From Lactonifactor sp. BIOML-A5 (GTDB lineage: Bacteria > Bacillota > Clostridia > Lachnospirales > Lachnospiraceae), in contig NZ_WKYV01000003.1 of the NCBI RefSeq assembly GCF_009677585.1, forward strand, positions 124,001-188,000: 64,000 nucleotides of DNA, in the 5' to 3' direction. Within the stretch, counting starts at the first letter, position 1. Each line of letters begins with the position of its first letter. Of the stretch, positions 8,771 through 16,159 are shown in pieces. A program made the position numbers and the translations under genes. The notes under the pieces are model-generated. The model was given only the letters and a program-made list of their open reading frames with translations, was not told the DNA's origin and searched no databases.

Positions 8771-8802
8771 ATTGTCCTCCTGTATTCCCACATTATTTTT
8801 TC

Positions 8803-8831
8803 ATTATAGTTTCCTGCAGGTTTTGCCGCAA
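8803..8831 (-). promoter_or_regulatory. Promoter for the alcohol dehydrogenase gene
   Basis: On the minus strand TTGCGG (8831-8826) and TATAAT (8808-8803) are separated by 17 bp and lie about 35 bases before the dehydrogenase ATG. Confidence 0.55.
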
Positions 8832-8879
8832 GAAGGCACTTTCATCTGCCCAGGTTACCCTTTGGTTCCCTGCCTTAGA

Positions 8880-9230
8880 TCAGCAGCACTGACGATTCGT
8901 TATCTCGTACCTGCCGCCCTCATTCCCGCTGCCCCACTCGCACATCATTTCCAATATAGGGTACAGTGTCTGCCCGTGCTCTGTGACAGAGTATTCCACC
9001 TGGACCGGCGTGGTAGGGTATACTTTTCTGGTAATCACTCCATCCTCCTCCAACTCCCGAAGCTGGCTTGTCAGAGTCTTCTTAGGGGCTTTCTCCAGGA
9101 AATGAAGTATCTCGCTGTATCGTTTCGGCCCTTCCTCCTGCAGATAATGCAGAATCAGGGGCTTCCACTTCCCTCCGATTACTTTCAGTGTAATTTCCAT
9201 CTCACAGGTGACTTTTATTTTCTGCGTCAT
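8880..9230 (-). CDS. HxlR-family transcriptional regulator
   Basis: The product is 116 residues, the usual size for this winged-helix family. The hallmark regions are present: CEMEITLKVIGGKWKPLIL near the N-terminus, RYSEILHFL and LTSQLRELEEDGVITRKVYP in the recognition helix and wing, and VEYSVTEHGQTLYPIL. A Cys at position 9 is at the place where many HxlR proteins carry a redox or aldehyde-sensing Cys. The ATG at 9230 has AGGAGAGG upstream. The gene start overlaps the end of the GGDEF gene by 29 bases, so it belongs to that operon, and it lies just before the alcohol dehydrogenase gene. Confidence 0.9.
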   Translation of the reverse strand: MTQKIKVTCEMEITLKVIGGKWKPLILHYLQEEGPKRYSEILHFLEKAPKKTLTSQLRELEEDGVITRKVYPTTPVQVEYSVTEHGQTLYPILEMMCEWGSGNEGGRYEITNRQCC

Positions 9231-10389
9231 GATACCTCTCCTTATATTTTCGTTTATCTTCATACATATATTCGTCGGCTCTTTTCATACTTGAGGTGAA
9301 AGACTCCAGCCCCTTTTCTCTCTGGACAAAAGCCCCTACCGCTGCCGTTATCTGAATCTCATTTTCTGCATTGTTCCGTTCCAGTTCCAGGACAATGGAG
9401 GCTACAGAAGCTTTCCAGGACGCCTGCCCAAGCAAAAGGACCAAAAATTCGTCGCCGCCCAGACGGTATATGTCCTCAGTTCCGGAAAATACCTTTTTCA
9501 GAATCCCCGCAACCCTCAGGATTACGCTGTCGCCGGCGGCATGTCCCTTATTGTCATTTATTTGCTTCAGATTATTAATGTCCAAGGTAATACATGTCAG
9601 TGGCAGCACTTTTTCCCAGTCAGCCTGAAATTCCTGCTCCCTTTTTGCCAGATATGCCCGGTTCTTCATCTTGGTCATATAATCCACATAGGCCATTTGG
9701 GAGTACAGTTCTTTTTCTTTTTGTTCCGTATGAAGCCTCTGTTTTATCTCTTCCGACTCGAATTGCTGTTTCATTTTCTGTATGAACTGAAAAATAACAA
9801 TATATGTGAGTGATATAGCGATCAGCACAAAGGTAAATACGGGCAGATATTCCTTCCGTCCTCTGATTGGTGCGGGATAGCCCATTAACACATAGATCAT
9901 GGCATAAAAGGTTACGGATAAAAGTGCCAGACTCCCCCAACCCTTTTTCTGGGTTTCCTGGATCTCCAGATATTCTTTTCGCACTCTCCAGAAAAATGTA
10001 TAAAGCACGGAAAACATCAGAAGATACTCTATGGCCACCAGTCTGTTATCCTCTACATCAAAATTCATGACCATATTGAACGCATTGCACAGACCCATGA
10101 TCACGATTCCAAATAAATCTGCACTGCAGAAAGTAAATACATACCGAAAGTCCCGATACTCAGACAATTGCCTGCAGAGCAGAAAGGAGGGGATTGTCAG
10201 GCAAATCGCAGCAGCAGCCGGAGTTTTCAGTCCAAGCCGGAGTCCCAACACGTACAGACCAAAGCATAAAAATAAGATTGCCGCAGAACTGATCAGCATC
10301 CTTCTGAGAGAATATCTGTGTTTACAAAGAATAAGAAAGCCGATTAAAAGAAAAAAACAGGATAACAGGCTTTGAATGGTATTATACAT
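9202..10389 (-). CDS. Membrane-bound diguanylate cyclase (GGDEF protein)
   Basis: The product is 395 residues. Residues 1-200 contain about six to seven hydrophobic segments forming a membrane sensor region. A linker helix (about 205-232) leads to a GGDEF domain: DINNLKQINDNKGHAAGD (270-287) and the intact active loop GGDEF at 311-315, so cyclase activity is expected. The RxxD inhibitory site normally just upstream of the loop is missing, which suggests no product inhibition through that site. The ATG overlaps the stop of the EIIC-EAL gene by 8 bases, so maker and breaker of c-di-GMP are translationally coupled. Confidence 0.92.
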   Translation of the reverse strand: MYNTIQSLLSCFFLLIGFLILCKHRYSLRRMLISSAAILFLCFGLYVLGLRLGLKTPAAAAICLTIPSFLLCRQLSEYRDFRYVFTFCSADLFGIVIMGLCNAFNMVMNFDVEDNRLVAIEYLLMFSVLYTFFWRVRKEYLEIQETQKKGWGSLALLSVTFYAMIYVLMGYPAPIRGRKEYLPVFTFVLIAISLTYIVIFQFIQKMKQQFESEEIKQRLHTEQKEKELYSQMAYVDYMTKMKNRAYLAKREQEFQADWEKVLPLTCITLDINNLKQINDNKGHAAGDSVILRVAGILKKVFSGTEDIYRLGGDEFLVLLLGQASWKASVASIVLELERNNAENEIQITAAVGAFVQREKGLESFTSSMKRADEYMYEDKRKYKERYHDAENKSHL

Positions 10390-12505
10390 AACTCGTTTGC
10401 TCCTCCGGGCTTTCGCCTTTGCTGTTTGATATATTCCGTCCGAACTGCATTCTTTTTATGTGCTCCAGAGGCACGGCCGGGCTGTACAAATAGCCCTGGT
10501 ATAAGTCACAGCCCAGTTTTTTCAGGGTGTCCCTTATCTCTTCTGACTCTACGTATTCCGCAATCACCTGAAAGTCCAGACTCCTGCCCAGAGAAATAAT
10601 AGAGGATATGATTTCCTGATTTCTGCTGTTTCCTGGGATTCCCCTGACTAGACCTCCGTCCAGCTTCACCGCATAAAAGCTATTGTGCTGCAGATACTTC
10701 AAGCTGGTGCTTCCCATGCTGAAATCATCCACCGCGGTCTGGATGCCTGCTGCTTTCAGGCGGTTAATGTGGGCCGAAATCTCTTCCAGCTTATCCACGG
10801 AGGCTTCTTCCGTCACCTCAAGGCAATAATGGCCGCCCACTCCATAAGTATCTGCCATGCGGAGCACTCTCTCCGTAAATTTAGGGGAGTTCAGCTGATC
10901 TGCGGATATATTAGCTGAAACCGTAACATCCCATCCCAGATCCAATAATTCCCTGCATGCACTCATTGAAATTTTGATTACACAGTTTGTCATCCTGTCA
11001 AAAAAACCGTCCTCCTGCGCCAGGGATACCGCCAGAGGAGGGTAAACATTCTCTCCCATATACTTCCACCTGAGCAGAGCTTCTGCTCCAACCAAACCCC
11101 GGCTGCTGTGATACTGAGGCCGAAATTCCAGGGGCAGTCTGTTCTCCTCCACATCTACGCGGAGCTGTGCAGCCATATTTCTGGCCAAAAGTCCGATGCT
11201 GTCATGGCGATCCAGAAGAATAATCTTCCGCCCCTTATCCTGACTTTCTTTCACAAGTCCTGTCAGCTCATTCAAAAGCAGCTCCGCCTGATTCTTTCTC
11301 ACCCGTTCTGCGATTCTTACAAAGGGTGCGTAGACAGCCGTCCCCGCTGCAACGATCACAAGCTGTACAAGGACGCCTCTCCAGGATCCGGAGGCCAGGT
11401 AACCGCTGAAAAACACTGGCGTGGTCCAGGTCACTGTCTTGTGCAGAATTGGGAGAAACCCTGAGGCAGCTGCCCCGTAAGCAATCAAAAGAGAACAGAT
11501 TGGCGTCAGGATAAAAGGGATCACCATAACAGGGTTCAGGACCACCGGCATGCCGTAGACCAGAATTTCATTAATATTAAAAAATACTGCGGGAGCGGCC
11601 GAACGGGCCAGATATCGGTTATCTCTGCCGCGGGCAAACAAAAGCAGCGCCAGCAGCAGACAGATAGAGGCACCGCAGCCTCCAATTAAAGCGTAATTAT
11701 CTAAGAAAGATTTGGATATGACAACCCCTGATAACGTATCGTTGGGAAGCAGATAGGTCTGCGCCACCTGCTCCAGGGCATTCCCCCCATGGATACCGAA
11801 GGCCCAAAGGAAATCCAGAACAAACACATACAGGAGCCCTGCACCCAGTCCGTCATTTATATCATGGAATATATTTACAATAATAGTTGTAATCAGATCA
11901 TTCAGGTTCTCTGCATGGAATAGCTTCTGTATCATCAGATTGATTCCTATAAAAATGAGAGAGCAGAAAAGCAGGGGATACAATGATGCCAGGGAGTTTC
12001 GGTAATCCACATCTGTTCCCGGAGAACGGAACCGGTATTCCTTCGCCATCCAGGAGTAAAACAGATAAAACAACCGCGTTCCCGCTATTGCCGAGAACAT
12101 GGCGGTAAAAACCCCAACAGGTCCCAGATCGCTTAATTCCATAGAACCGCTGGCTGCCCCGAAGCTGGCAGCGAAGCAGACCACCGATATTACCATTGCC
12201 ATCACTCTGAGAAAAGGATTCCTCTCCTTCATGGTTGAGGAATAATAATAGCTGATACTCATTACAAGGTAGACAGACATAAAGCCAACCGTAGAGTCAA
12301 AAGTAAAATTAAGTATCGTCAGGAAAAATCCTCCGCCCCACACCTCTATAAAAGACTGAAAGGCTGCCATTGGAAAATTACGGAGCAGAAGGGCAAAAGA
12401 GCCCAGCAAAAGTACAGGAATCAGCAGGATAAAGCCCTTTCTAATAGAAGAAAAAATATTATTATTTTCAATTTTATATATAGTTCTCAGTATATTTGTG
12501 TACAT
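10382..12505 (-). CDS. PTS EIIC (lactose/cellobiose type) fused to an EAL phosphodiesterase
   Basis: The product is 707 residues. Residues 1-400 are a multi-spanning EIIC-like domain with two hallmarks of the family: FGIHGGN (236-242) and NINEILVYGMPVVLNP (310-325), the sugar-binding region with its conserved Glu. Residues about 455-690 form an EAL domain with the expected catalytic set: EAL (475-477), Asn532, Glu563 in EVTEE, DDF (593-595), Lys614, Glu650/Glu653 and Gln670. No EIIB domain or phosphorylatable Cys module is attached, so the EIIC part may act as a sugar sensor rather than a transporter (inference). First gene of an operon with the GGDEF and HxlR genes; promoter at 12564-12592; start preceded by GAGGG. 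Confidence 0.88.
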   Translation of the reverse strand: MYTNILRTIYKIENNNIFSSIRKGFILLIPVLLLGSFALLLRNFPMAAFQSFIEVWGGGFFLTILNFTFDSTVGFMSVYLVMSISYYYSSTMKERNPFLRVMAMVISVVCFAASFGAASGSMELSDLGPVGVFTAMFSAIAGTRLFYLFYSWMAKEYRFRSPGTDVDYRNSLASLYPLLFCSLIFIGINLMIQKLFHAENLNDLITTIIVNIFHDINDGLGAGLLYVFVLDFLWAFGIHGGNALEQVAQTYLLPNDTLSGVVISKSFLDNYALIGGCGASICLLLALLLFARGRDNRYLARSAAPAVFFNINEILVYGMPVVLNPVMVIPFILTPICSLLIAYGAAASGFLPILHKTVTWTTPVFFSGYLASGSWRGVLVQLVIVAAGTAVYAPFVRIAERVRKNQAELLLNELTGLVKESQDKGRKIILLDRHDSIGLLARNMAAQLRVDVEENRLPLEFRPQYHSSRGLVGAEALLRWKYMGENVYPPLAVSLAQEDGFFDRMTNCVIKISMSACRELLDLGWDVTVSANISADQLNSPKFTERVLRMADTYGVGGHYCLEVTEEASVDKLEEISAHINRLKAAGIQTAVDDFSMGSTSLKYLQHNSFYAVKLDGGLVRGIPGNSRNQEIISSIISLGRSLDFQVIAEYVESEEIRDTLKKLGCDLYQGYLYSPAVPLEHIKRMQFGRNISNSKGESPEEQTSYV

Positions 12506-12563
12506 ATAGCCCTCAGCCTTTACGGTTCTTATTATTTTACTGCTAACTTATACTATACCATAT

Positions 12564-12592
12564 ATTTTACCCTTCCTGTTAGTGCCTTTCAA
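12564..12592 (-). promoter_or_regulatory. Promoter for the EIIC-EAL/GGDEF/HxlR operon
   Basis: Minus-strand TTGAAA (12592-12587) and TAAAAT (12569-12564) have a 17-bp spacer, about 60 bases before the EIIC-EAL start. Confidence 0.55.
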
Positions 12593-12657
12593 CCAAAATT
12601 TTATGTCTGCCGAAGGGGTTACCCAAGAGTGTCCTCCAGATGCATGGTATAAAATGA

Positions 12658-12686
12658 TTGACAAGTAAAGAGCACTATTCTACACT
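12658..12686 (+). promoter_or_regulatory. Promoter for the zinc-ribbon/DUF5714 pair
   Basis: Consensus TTGACA (12658-12663), 17-bp spacer and TACACT (12681-12686), about 100 bases upstream of the zinc-ribbon start. The leader between shows only weak base-pairing. Confidence 0.5.
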
Positions 12687-12788
12687 GTCGTTAACAGTAC
12701 TTATCTGTCTGCGGCGGATAAGGCTCAGCACAATATTTAGAATAAGCGAGAAGTCTATGTGACTATTCTTCCAGGGAAGGGAGGTGAC

Positions 12789-13016
12789 ATGGCTATGAGG
12801 AAATGTATCAGATGTGGTACGGTGATGGTTGAGCATTGCTCCATAAAAGTAGAAGGCGCCGGATATGGTATTGTGATGGCAACAGACGACAGAAAGTTAT
12901 TCCCCAACCGGATCGGAAAACCACAGGTGGCGATTTGCCCGGAGTGCGGGGAGGTTTCTATCTACATGGCTGATGTAGAAGGGAAGCTTGGAAAGACGCC
13001 GATTTCGGAGTCTTAA
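12789..13016 (+). CDS. Small zinc-ribbon protein of unknown function
   Basis: The product is 75 residues from the ATG at 12789, which has GGGAGGTGA immediately upstream; an ATG two codons later is also possible. Two Cys-x-x-Cys pairs (CIRCGT near the start and CPECGE near residue 50) are spaced as in a zinc ribbon. No membrane segment or signal peptide is seen. Small proteins of this kind are common in Clostridia and are usually named nucleic-acid-binding without proof. It probably shares a transcript with the DUF5714 gene 48 bases downstream. Confidence 0.75.
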   Translation: MAMRKCIRCGTVMVEHCSIKVEGAGYGIVMATDDRKLFPNRIGKPQVAICPECGEVSIYMADVEGKLGKTPISES

Positions 13017-13064
13017 GGAATAAGATTCCGAAAAGTTATTGCGTATAAAAGGAGGAAGCATACG

Positions 13065-13769
13065 ATGCAGAAAAATAACGAAGAATGTTTAATCTGTAAA
13101 GAACGGTTGGTTTACCTGGAGGAGGCAGAACAGATGGAATGTGCTCTGTGCCATAAAGTGGAAACCAGCAACTGCCGCTGTGCAGGCGGACATTATGTGT
13201 GCAGTGAATGTCACATGAAAGGGATCGACAGCTTTTTGGGATTATGTCTGAGTGAATCTTCAAAAAATCCTTATGATATCCTGCTTAAGCTGATGGCGCT
13301 CCCCTCCTGTCATATGCATGGACCGGAACACCACATTTTGGTGGGCAGCAGCCTGTTAACCGCCTATAAGAATGCCGGCGGCGAGATAGATCTGCAAAAG
13401 GCACTGTTAGAGATGCAAAATCGCGGCCGCCAGGTACCCGGAAGTATCTGTGGACTGTGGGGGAGCTGCGGCGCCGCAGTCAGCACCGGAATTACTATCT
13501 CCATTATCACCGGGGCTAGTCCTTTGTCCGAAGAATCCTGGGGATGGTGCAATGAGATGACGTCTCGTGTTCTGGCTCACGAAGCGAAAATCGGAGGGCC
13601 TCGCTGCTGTAAGCGTAATTCAGCCATTGCTGTACTGGAAGCCATAGACTTTATCCGGGAAAAATTTAATGTCGGGATGGAAAAGCCTGAAAAAATCATC
13701 TGCGGCTACACCGCTAAAAACAACCAGTGTATCGGCACAAGATGCCCTTTCAACCCGCAGAATGCATAG
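13065..13769 (+). CDS. DUF5714-type cysteine-rich protein
   Basis: The product is 234 residues with AAAGGAGGAAG upstream. The N-terminus holds several Cys pairs (CLIC, CALC, CRCAGGHYVCSECH, residues 8-49) that look like a metal-binding knuckle. The body has motifs I associate with DUF5714: MHGPEHHILV, CGLWGSCGAAVSTGI, SIITGASPLS and GGPRCCKRNS. Two further Cys (CIGTRCPF) end the protein. The many conserved Cys and His suggest a metal or Fe-S cofactor (inference). Members occur in Clostridia and methanogenic archaea; no function is established as far as I know. A hairpin at 13797-13831 follows. Confidence 0.75.
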   Translation: MQKNNEECLICKERLVYLEEAEQMECALCHKVETSNCRCAGGHYVCSECHMKGIDSFLGLCLSESSKNPYDILLKLMALPSCHMHGPEHHILVGSSLLTAYKNAGGEIDLQKALLEMQNRGRQVPGSICGLWGSCGAAVSTGITISIITGASPLSEESWGWCNEMTSRVLAHEAKIGGPRCCKRNSAIAVLEAIDFIREKFNVGMEKPEKIICGYTAKNNQCIGTRCPFNPQNA

Positions 13770-13796
13770 AAATACATAAATAGTGTACGTAAAGTA

Positions 13797-13831
13797 AGGA
13801 AGCTTCCGTTTAAAATAACGGAAGTCTTCCT
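13797..13831. terminator. Bidirectional terminator-like hairpin
   Basis: AGGAAGCTTCCGTT pairs with AACGGAAGTCTTCCT around a short TAAAAT loop, with one bulged base. It separates the convergent DUF5714 gene and the epimerase-nitroreductase gene. T-runs are short, so termination efficiency is uncertain. Confidence 0.6.
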
Positions 13832-13850
13832 ACTTAAAACTATATACCTG

Positions 13851-15272
13851 TTACATAAAGTGAATGCTGTCAGGATCGAATCTGTCTTTTCTCTTCCTCT
13901 CTCCCTCTGCGTATCCCAGCGCCAGTACAGAAAAGGGTACATACCGGCTGCCGCACTGCAGGTATTCGGCCAGTGCCCCCACTCTTTCCTCATCCGGATA
14001 AAATCCCAGCCAGACACCGTCCAGCCCCTCTTCCTTTGCCCCCAGCAGCACTGTCTGTGAGCAGGCTGCCAGATCTTCCACCCACCAGCTGTTGCCCTGC
14101 TTATCCAGTCTTACTTTCTCACAGTTCATACAGGGAATAATAAGTACGCCTGCCTCTCTGGCAGGCCCGGCATAGGGACTCATCTTAGAAATCTTCTCCC
14201 GCTCCCGGGGATCCGTTACCACAAAAAACTCCCATTCTCTGTTATTTGCTGCAGTGGGCGATGTCATGGCATATCTGAGAATCCGCAGAATCTTTTCCCT
14301 TGTCACCACTCTGTTTCTAAATTTCCTGACCGAGATCCTTTTCTCTATGACAGACTGTTGGTACGCTTCTGCGAGCTTTCTGTCCGTTGAGGCAGTCTGA
14401 ACCGTCACGCTGTAAGAGATACTATCCCTCTGCCCCGCTTCAAGGATCCGGATTCCCCTCTTTTGAAAGGGATCAAAGCCCTCATCAGTTCCCGCAGCCA
14501 TTCCGTTGCACGGCTCCATACACAGATAGGGGGCTTCCGGTCTGGACCACAGAGAAAAATGGCTGAAACCTGGAAAGTCCAGAATAATTCTGCAGCTGTT
14601 TCTTGTATTCCCCAAAACGGCCCTCTCAGAGGCCAGCCCTTCAAAATTCCATGCTCCCCCTTCAAACATATCCCTGGCCAGATCTATCCGCCGTGTTTCT
14701 TTCAGACATGGAACCGGGGGGCCTATCTCCCTTCCGTCTGTGAGCGGATAGCGGGGAGCAGTCTCCGGTTTATCAAATTCTATATAATAATCTTCATATC
14801 TTTCCCCAGGCAGCAGAGGCACCCGAAAGCCTATGTGTTCTCCGATGGAATAAGGCATGGGACCGTCTGAACGATTATGGACATACTGCTCGGTCAGCAG
14901 CACATTTTTGTCCAGGGTATAGACAATCGTCAGCTGAAAATCAAAAGGATAATAGTTCTTCGTTTCTTCCCCTGAAGTAAGGGTGCAGATTATCTGGTTT
15001 TCATTCTGCCGGACATCAAAGATCAGGTTTCTTGCAAACCCGTGAAGGGGCATCTCATATTCTCTGCCTTTATAAATATAACGGTTGTCCTTCCAGTCCC
15101 CGACTGCGGGGAAGAGCAGAGGGGAGTGGTCCTCCCAGTATCGGGGATCCCCCTGCCAGATGAATTCTGTACCGTCTTCCGGGCTTTGCAGCGAAACCAC
15201 CTCTGCCCCCCGGGATGCAACCGTCAGGGAGAGATAGTCATTGCTGACCGTATATTCTGCCCCGTCTCTCAT
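13851..15272 (-). CDS. Fusion of aldose 1-epimerase (LacX-like) and nitroreductase
   Basis: One uninterrupted frame of 473 residues. Residues about 5-290 are a galactose mutarotase-like domain: HGFAR (77-81), GEHIGFR with His146, and CMEPCNG with Glu253 (the catalytic-base position). Residues about 300-465 are a nitroreductase: SVIEKRISVRKF (FMN phosphate-binding Arg-Arg region), TSPTAANNREWEFFVV, EDLAACSQTVLLGAKEEGLDGVWLG. The nitroreductase part begins at its normal first helix but without any start codon or ribosome site there, so the join looks genuine. It is last in the long sugar operon; its ATG overlaps the TGA of the lyase gene (ATGA). Epimerases supply the anomer needed by sugar dehydrogenases, which fits the operon; the flavin domain's role is unknown. 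Confidence 0.85.
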   Translation of the reverse strand: MRDGAEYTVSNDYLSLTVASRGAEVVSLQSPEDGTEFIWQGDPRYWEDHSPLLFPAVGDWKDNRYIYKGREYEMPLHGFARNLIFDVRQNENQIICTLTSGEETKNYYPFDFQLTIVYTLDKNVLLTEQYVHNRSDGPMPYSIGEHIGFRVPLLPGERYEDYYIEFDKPETAPRYPLTDGREIGPPVPCLKETRRIDLARDMFEGGAWNFEGLASERAVLGNTRNSCRIILDFPGFSHFSLWSRPEAPYLCMEPCNGMAAGTDEGFDPFQKRGIRILEAGQRDSISYSVTVQTASTDRKLAEAYQQSVIEKRISVRKFRNRVVTREKILRILRYAMTSPTAANNREWEFFVVTDPREREKISKMSPYAGPAREAGVLIIPCMNCEKVRLDKQGNSWWVEDLAACSQTVLLGAKEEGLDGVWLGFYPDEERVGALAEYLQCGSRYVPFSVLALGYAEGERKRKDRFDPDSIHFM

Positions 15273-16147
15273 CCCCCGTTCCTCTTCAGATATTCACAAA
15301 TCCGCTTCCCCTGTTCTTTCTGGGCTTCTGTGACAGCCCCGCTTGGACGTTTCAGCTGTCCGCACGGCACCCCCATGCAGGTAAGGGTGGCTTTTATTGT
15401 TGGAAACAGTCCTGTCTCATTGAGCATGTCCTCTACATCATTGATCTTTCTCTGATAGTTCAGGGCAAGTCCATAGTCTCCTGCCTTTACCGCTTCATAA
15501 AGCTTCTTTGCAAAAGCTCCTGTCAGATTAAAGGTTCCGCCGATTGCGCCGTCTGTCCCCATAATAAGCGCATGCAGAAGTACATCGTCAAACCCCGTAA
15601 AAATAGTGGCCTCAGGACATCTCACTCTCACTCGGTCCAACAGATAATAATCGTTGTGGGTATATTTCAATCCTATAATATTGGGATGTTTCAGAAGTCT
15701 TACAAGCATCTCTTCCGTAAAGTCCACCTTTGAAAAGGAGGGAATCACGTACACAAGCAGAGGCAGATGGATATGATCCGCTATATAAAGATAATGATTC
15801 ACAATCTCCTCCTGAGAATATCCGTGAAATACCGGGGGGACCAGAGCTGCTGCCGTATACCCCAGCCTGCGGGCTTCCTCCGCAAGTTCCAGAATCTCCT
15901 CATCTGCCAGCGCTGTAATATTCGCAGCCAGGTCAGTCTCCCCGGATGCCTCATCCGCTGCAATACCCAAAAGGTCTTTCACCTCTTTGGTGGTCATCTT
16001 AAACCTTTCTCCCATGGTTCCCCCCACAAAGATTCCATCTGCCCCGCAGTGGGTTATGCTGTGGCGGATGACCGCCCTGGTTCCTGCCTCGTCCACGGAA
16101 CCGTCTTCCTTAAATGCTGTTACAATTGCCGTATAGATTCCCTGCAT
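15269..16147 (-). CDS. DapA/NanA-superfamily lyase (N-acetylneuraminate lyase-like aldolase)
   Basis: The product is 292 residues from the ATG at 16147, which has AGGAGGTG upstream. It is a class I aldolase barrel: the Schiff-base Lys161 lies in IIGLKYT, the catalytic Tyr133 in VYVIPS and the carboxylate-binding loop reads GGTMGE (42-47). The stretch KYTHNDYYLLDRVR and the GFDDVLL region match the sialic-acid lyase subgroup more than dihydrodipicolinate synthase. No nanE or nanK is nearby, so 2-keto-3-deoxy-sugar acid cleavage, giving pyruvate and an aldehyde, fits the operon better (inference). The upstream aldehyde dehydrogenase gene could oxidise that aldehyde. Confidence 0.82.
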   Translation of the reverse strand: MQGIYTAIVTAFKEDGSVDEAGTRAVIRHSITHCGADGIFVGGTMGERFKMTTKEVKDLLGIAADEASGETDLAANITALADEEILELAEEARRLGYTAAALVPPVFHGYSQEEIVNHYLYIADHIHLPLLVYVIPSFSKVDFTEEMLVRLLKHPNIIGLKYTHNDYYLLDRVRVRCPEATIFTGFDDVLLHALIMGTDGAIGGTFNLTGAFAKKLYEAVKAGDYGLALNYQRKINDVEDMLNETGLFPTIKATLTCMGVPCGQLKRPSGAVTEAQKEQGKRICEYLKRNGG

Positions 16148-16159
16148 TCCCGTCACCTC

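Noticed and set aside
13851..15272. Frameshift or two separate genes for epimerase and nitroreductase
   Set aside because: The frame is continuous and there is no start codon with a ribosome site at the junction.
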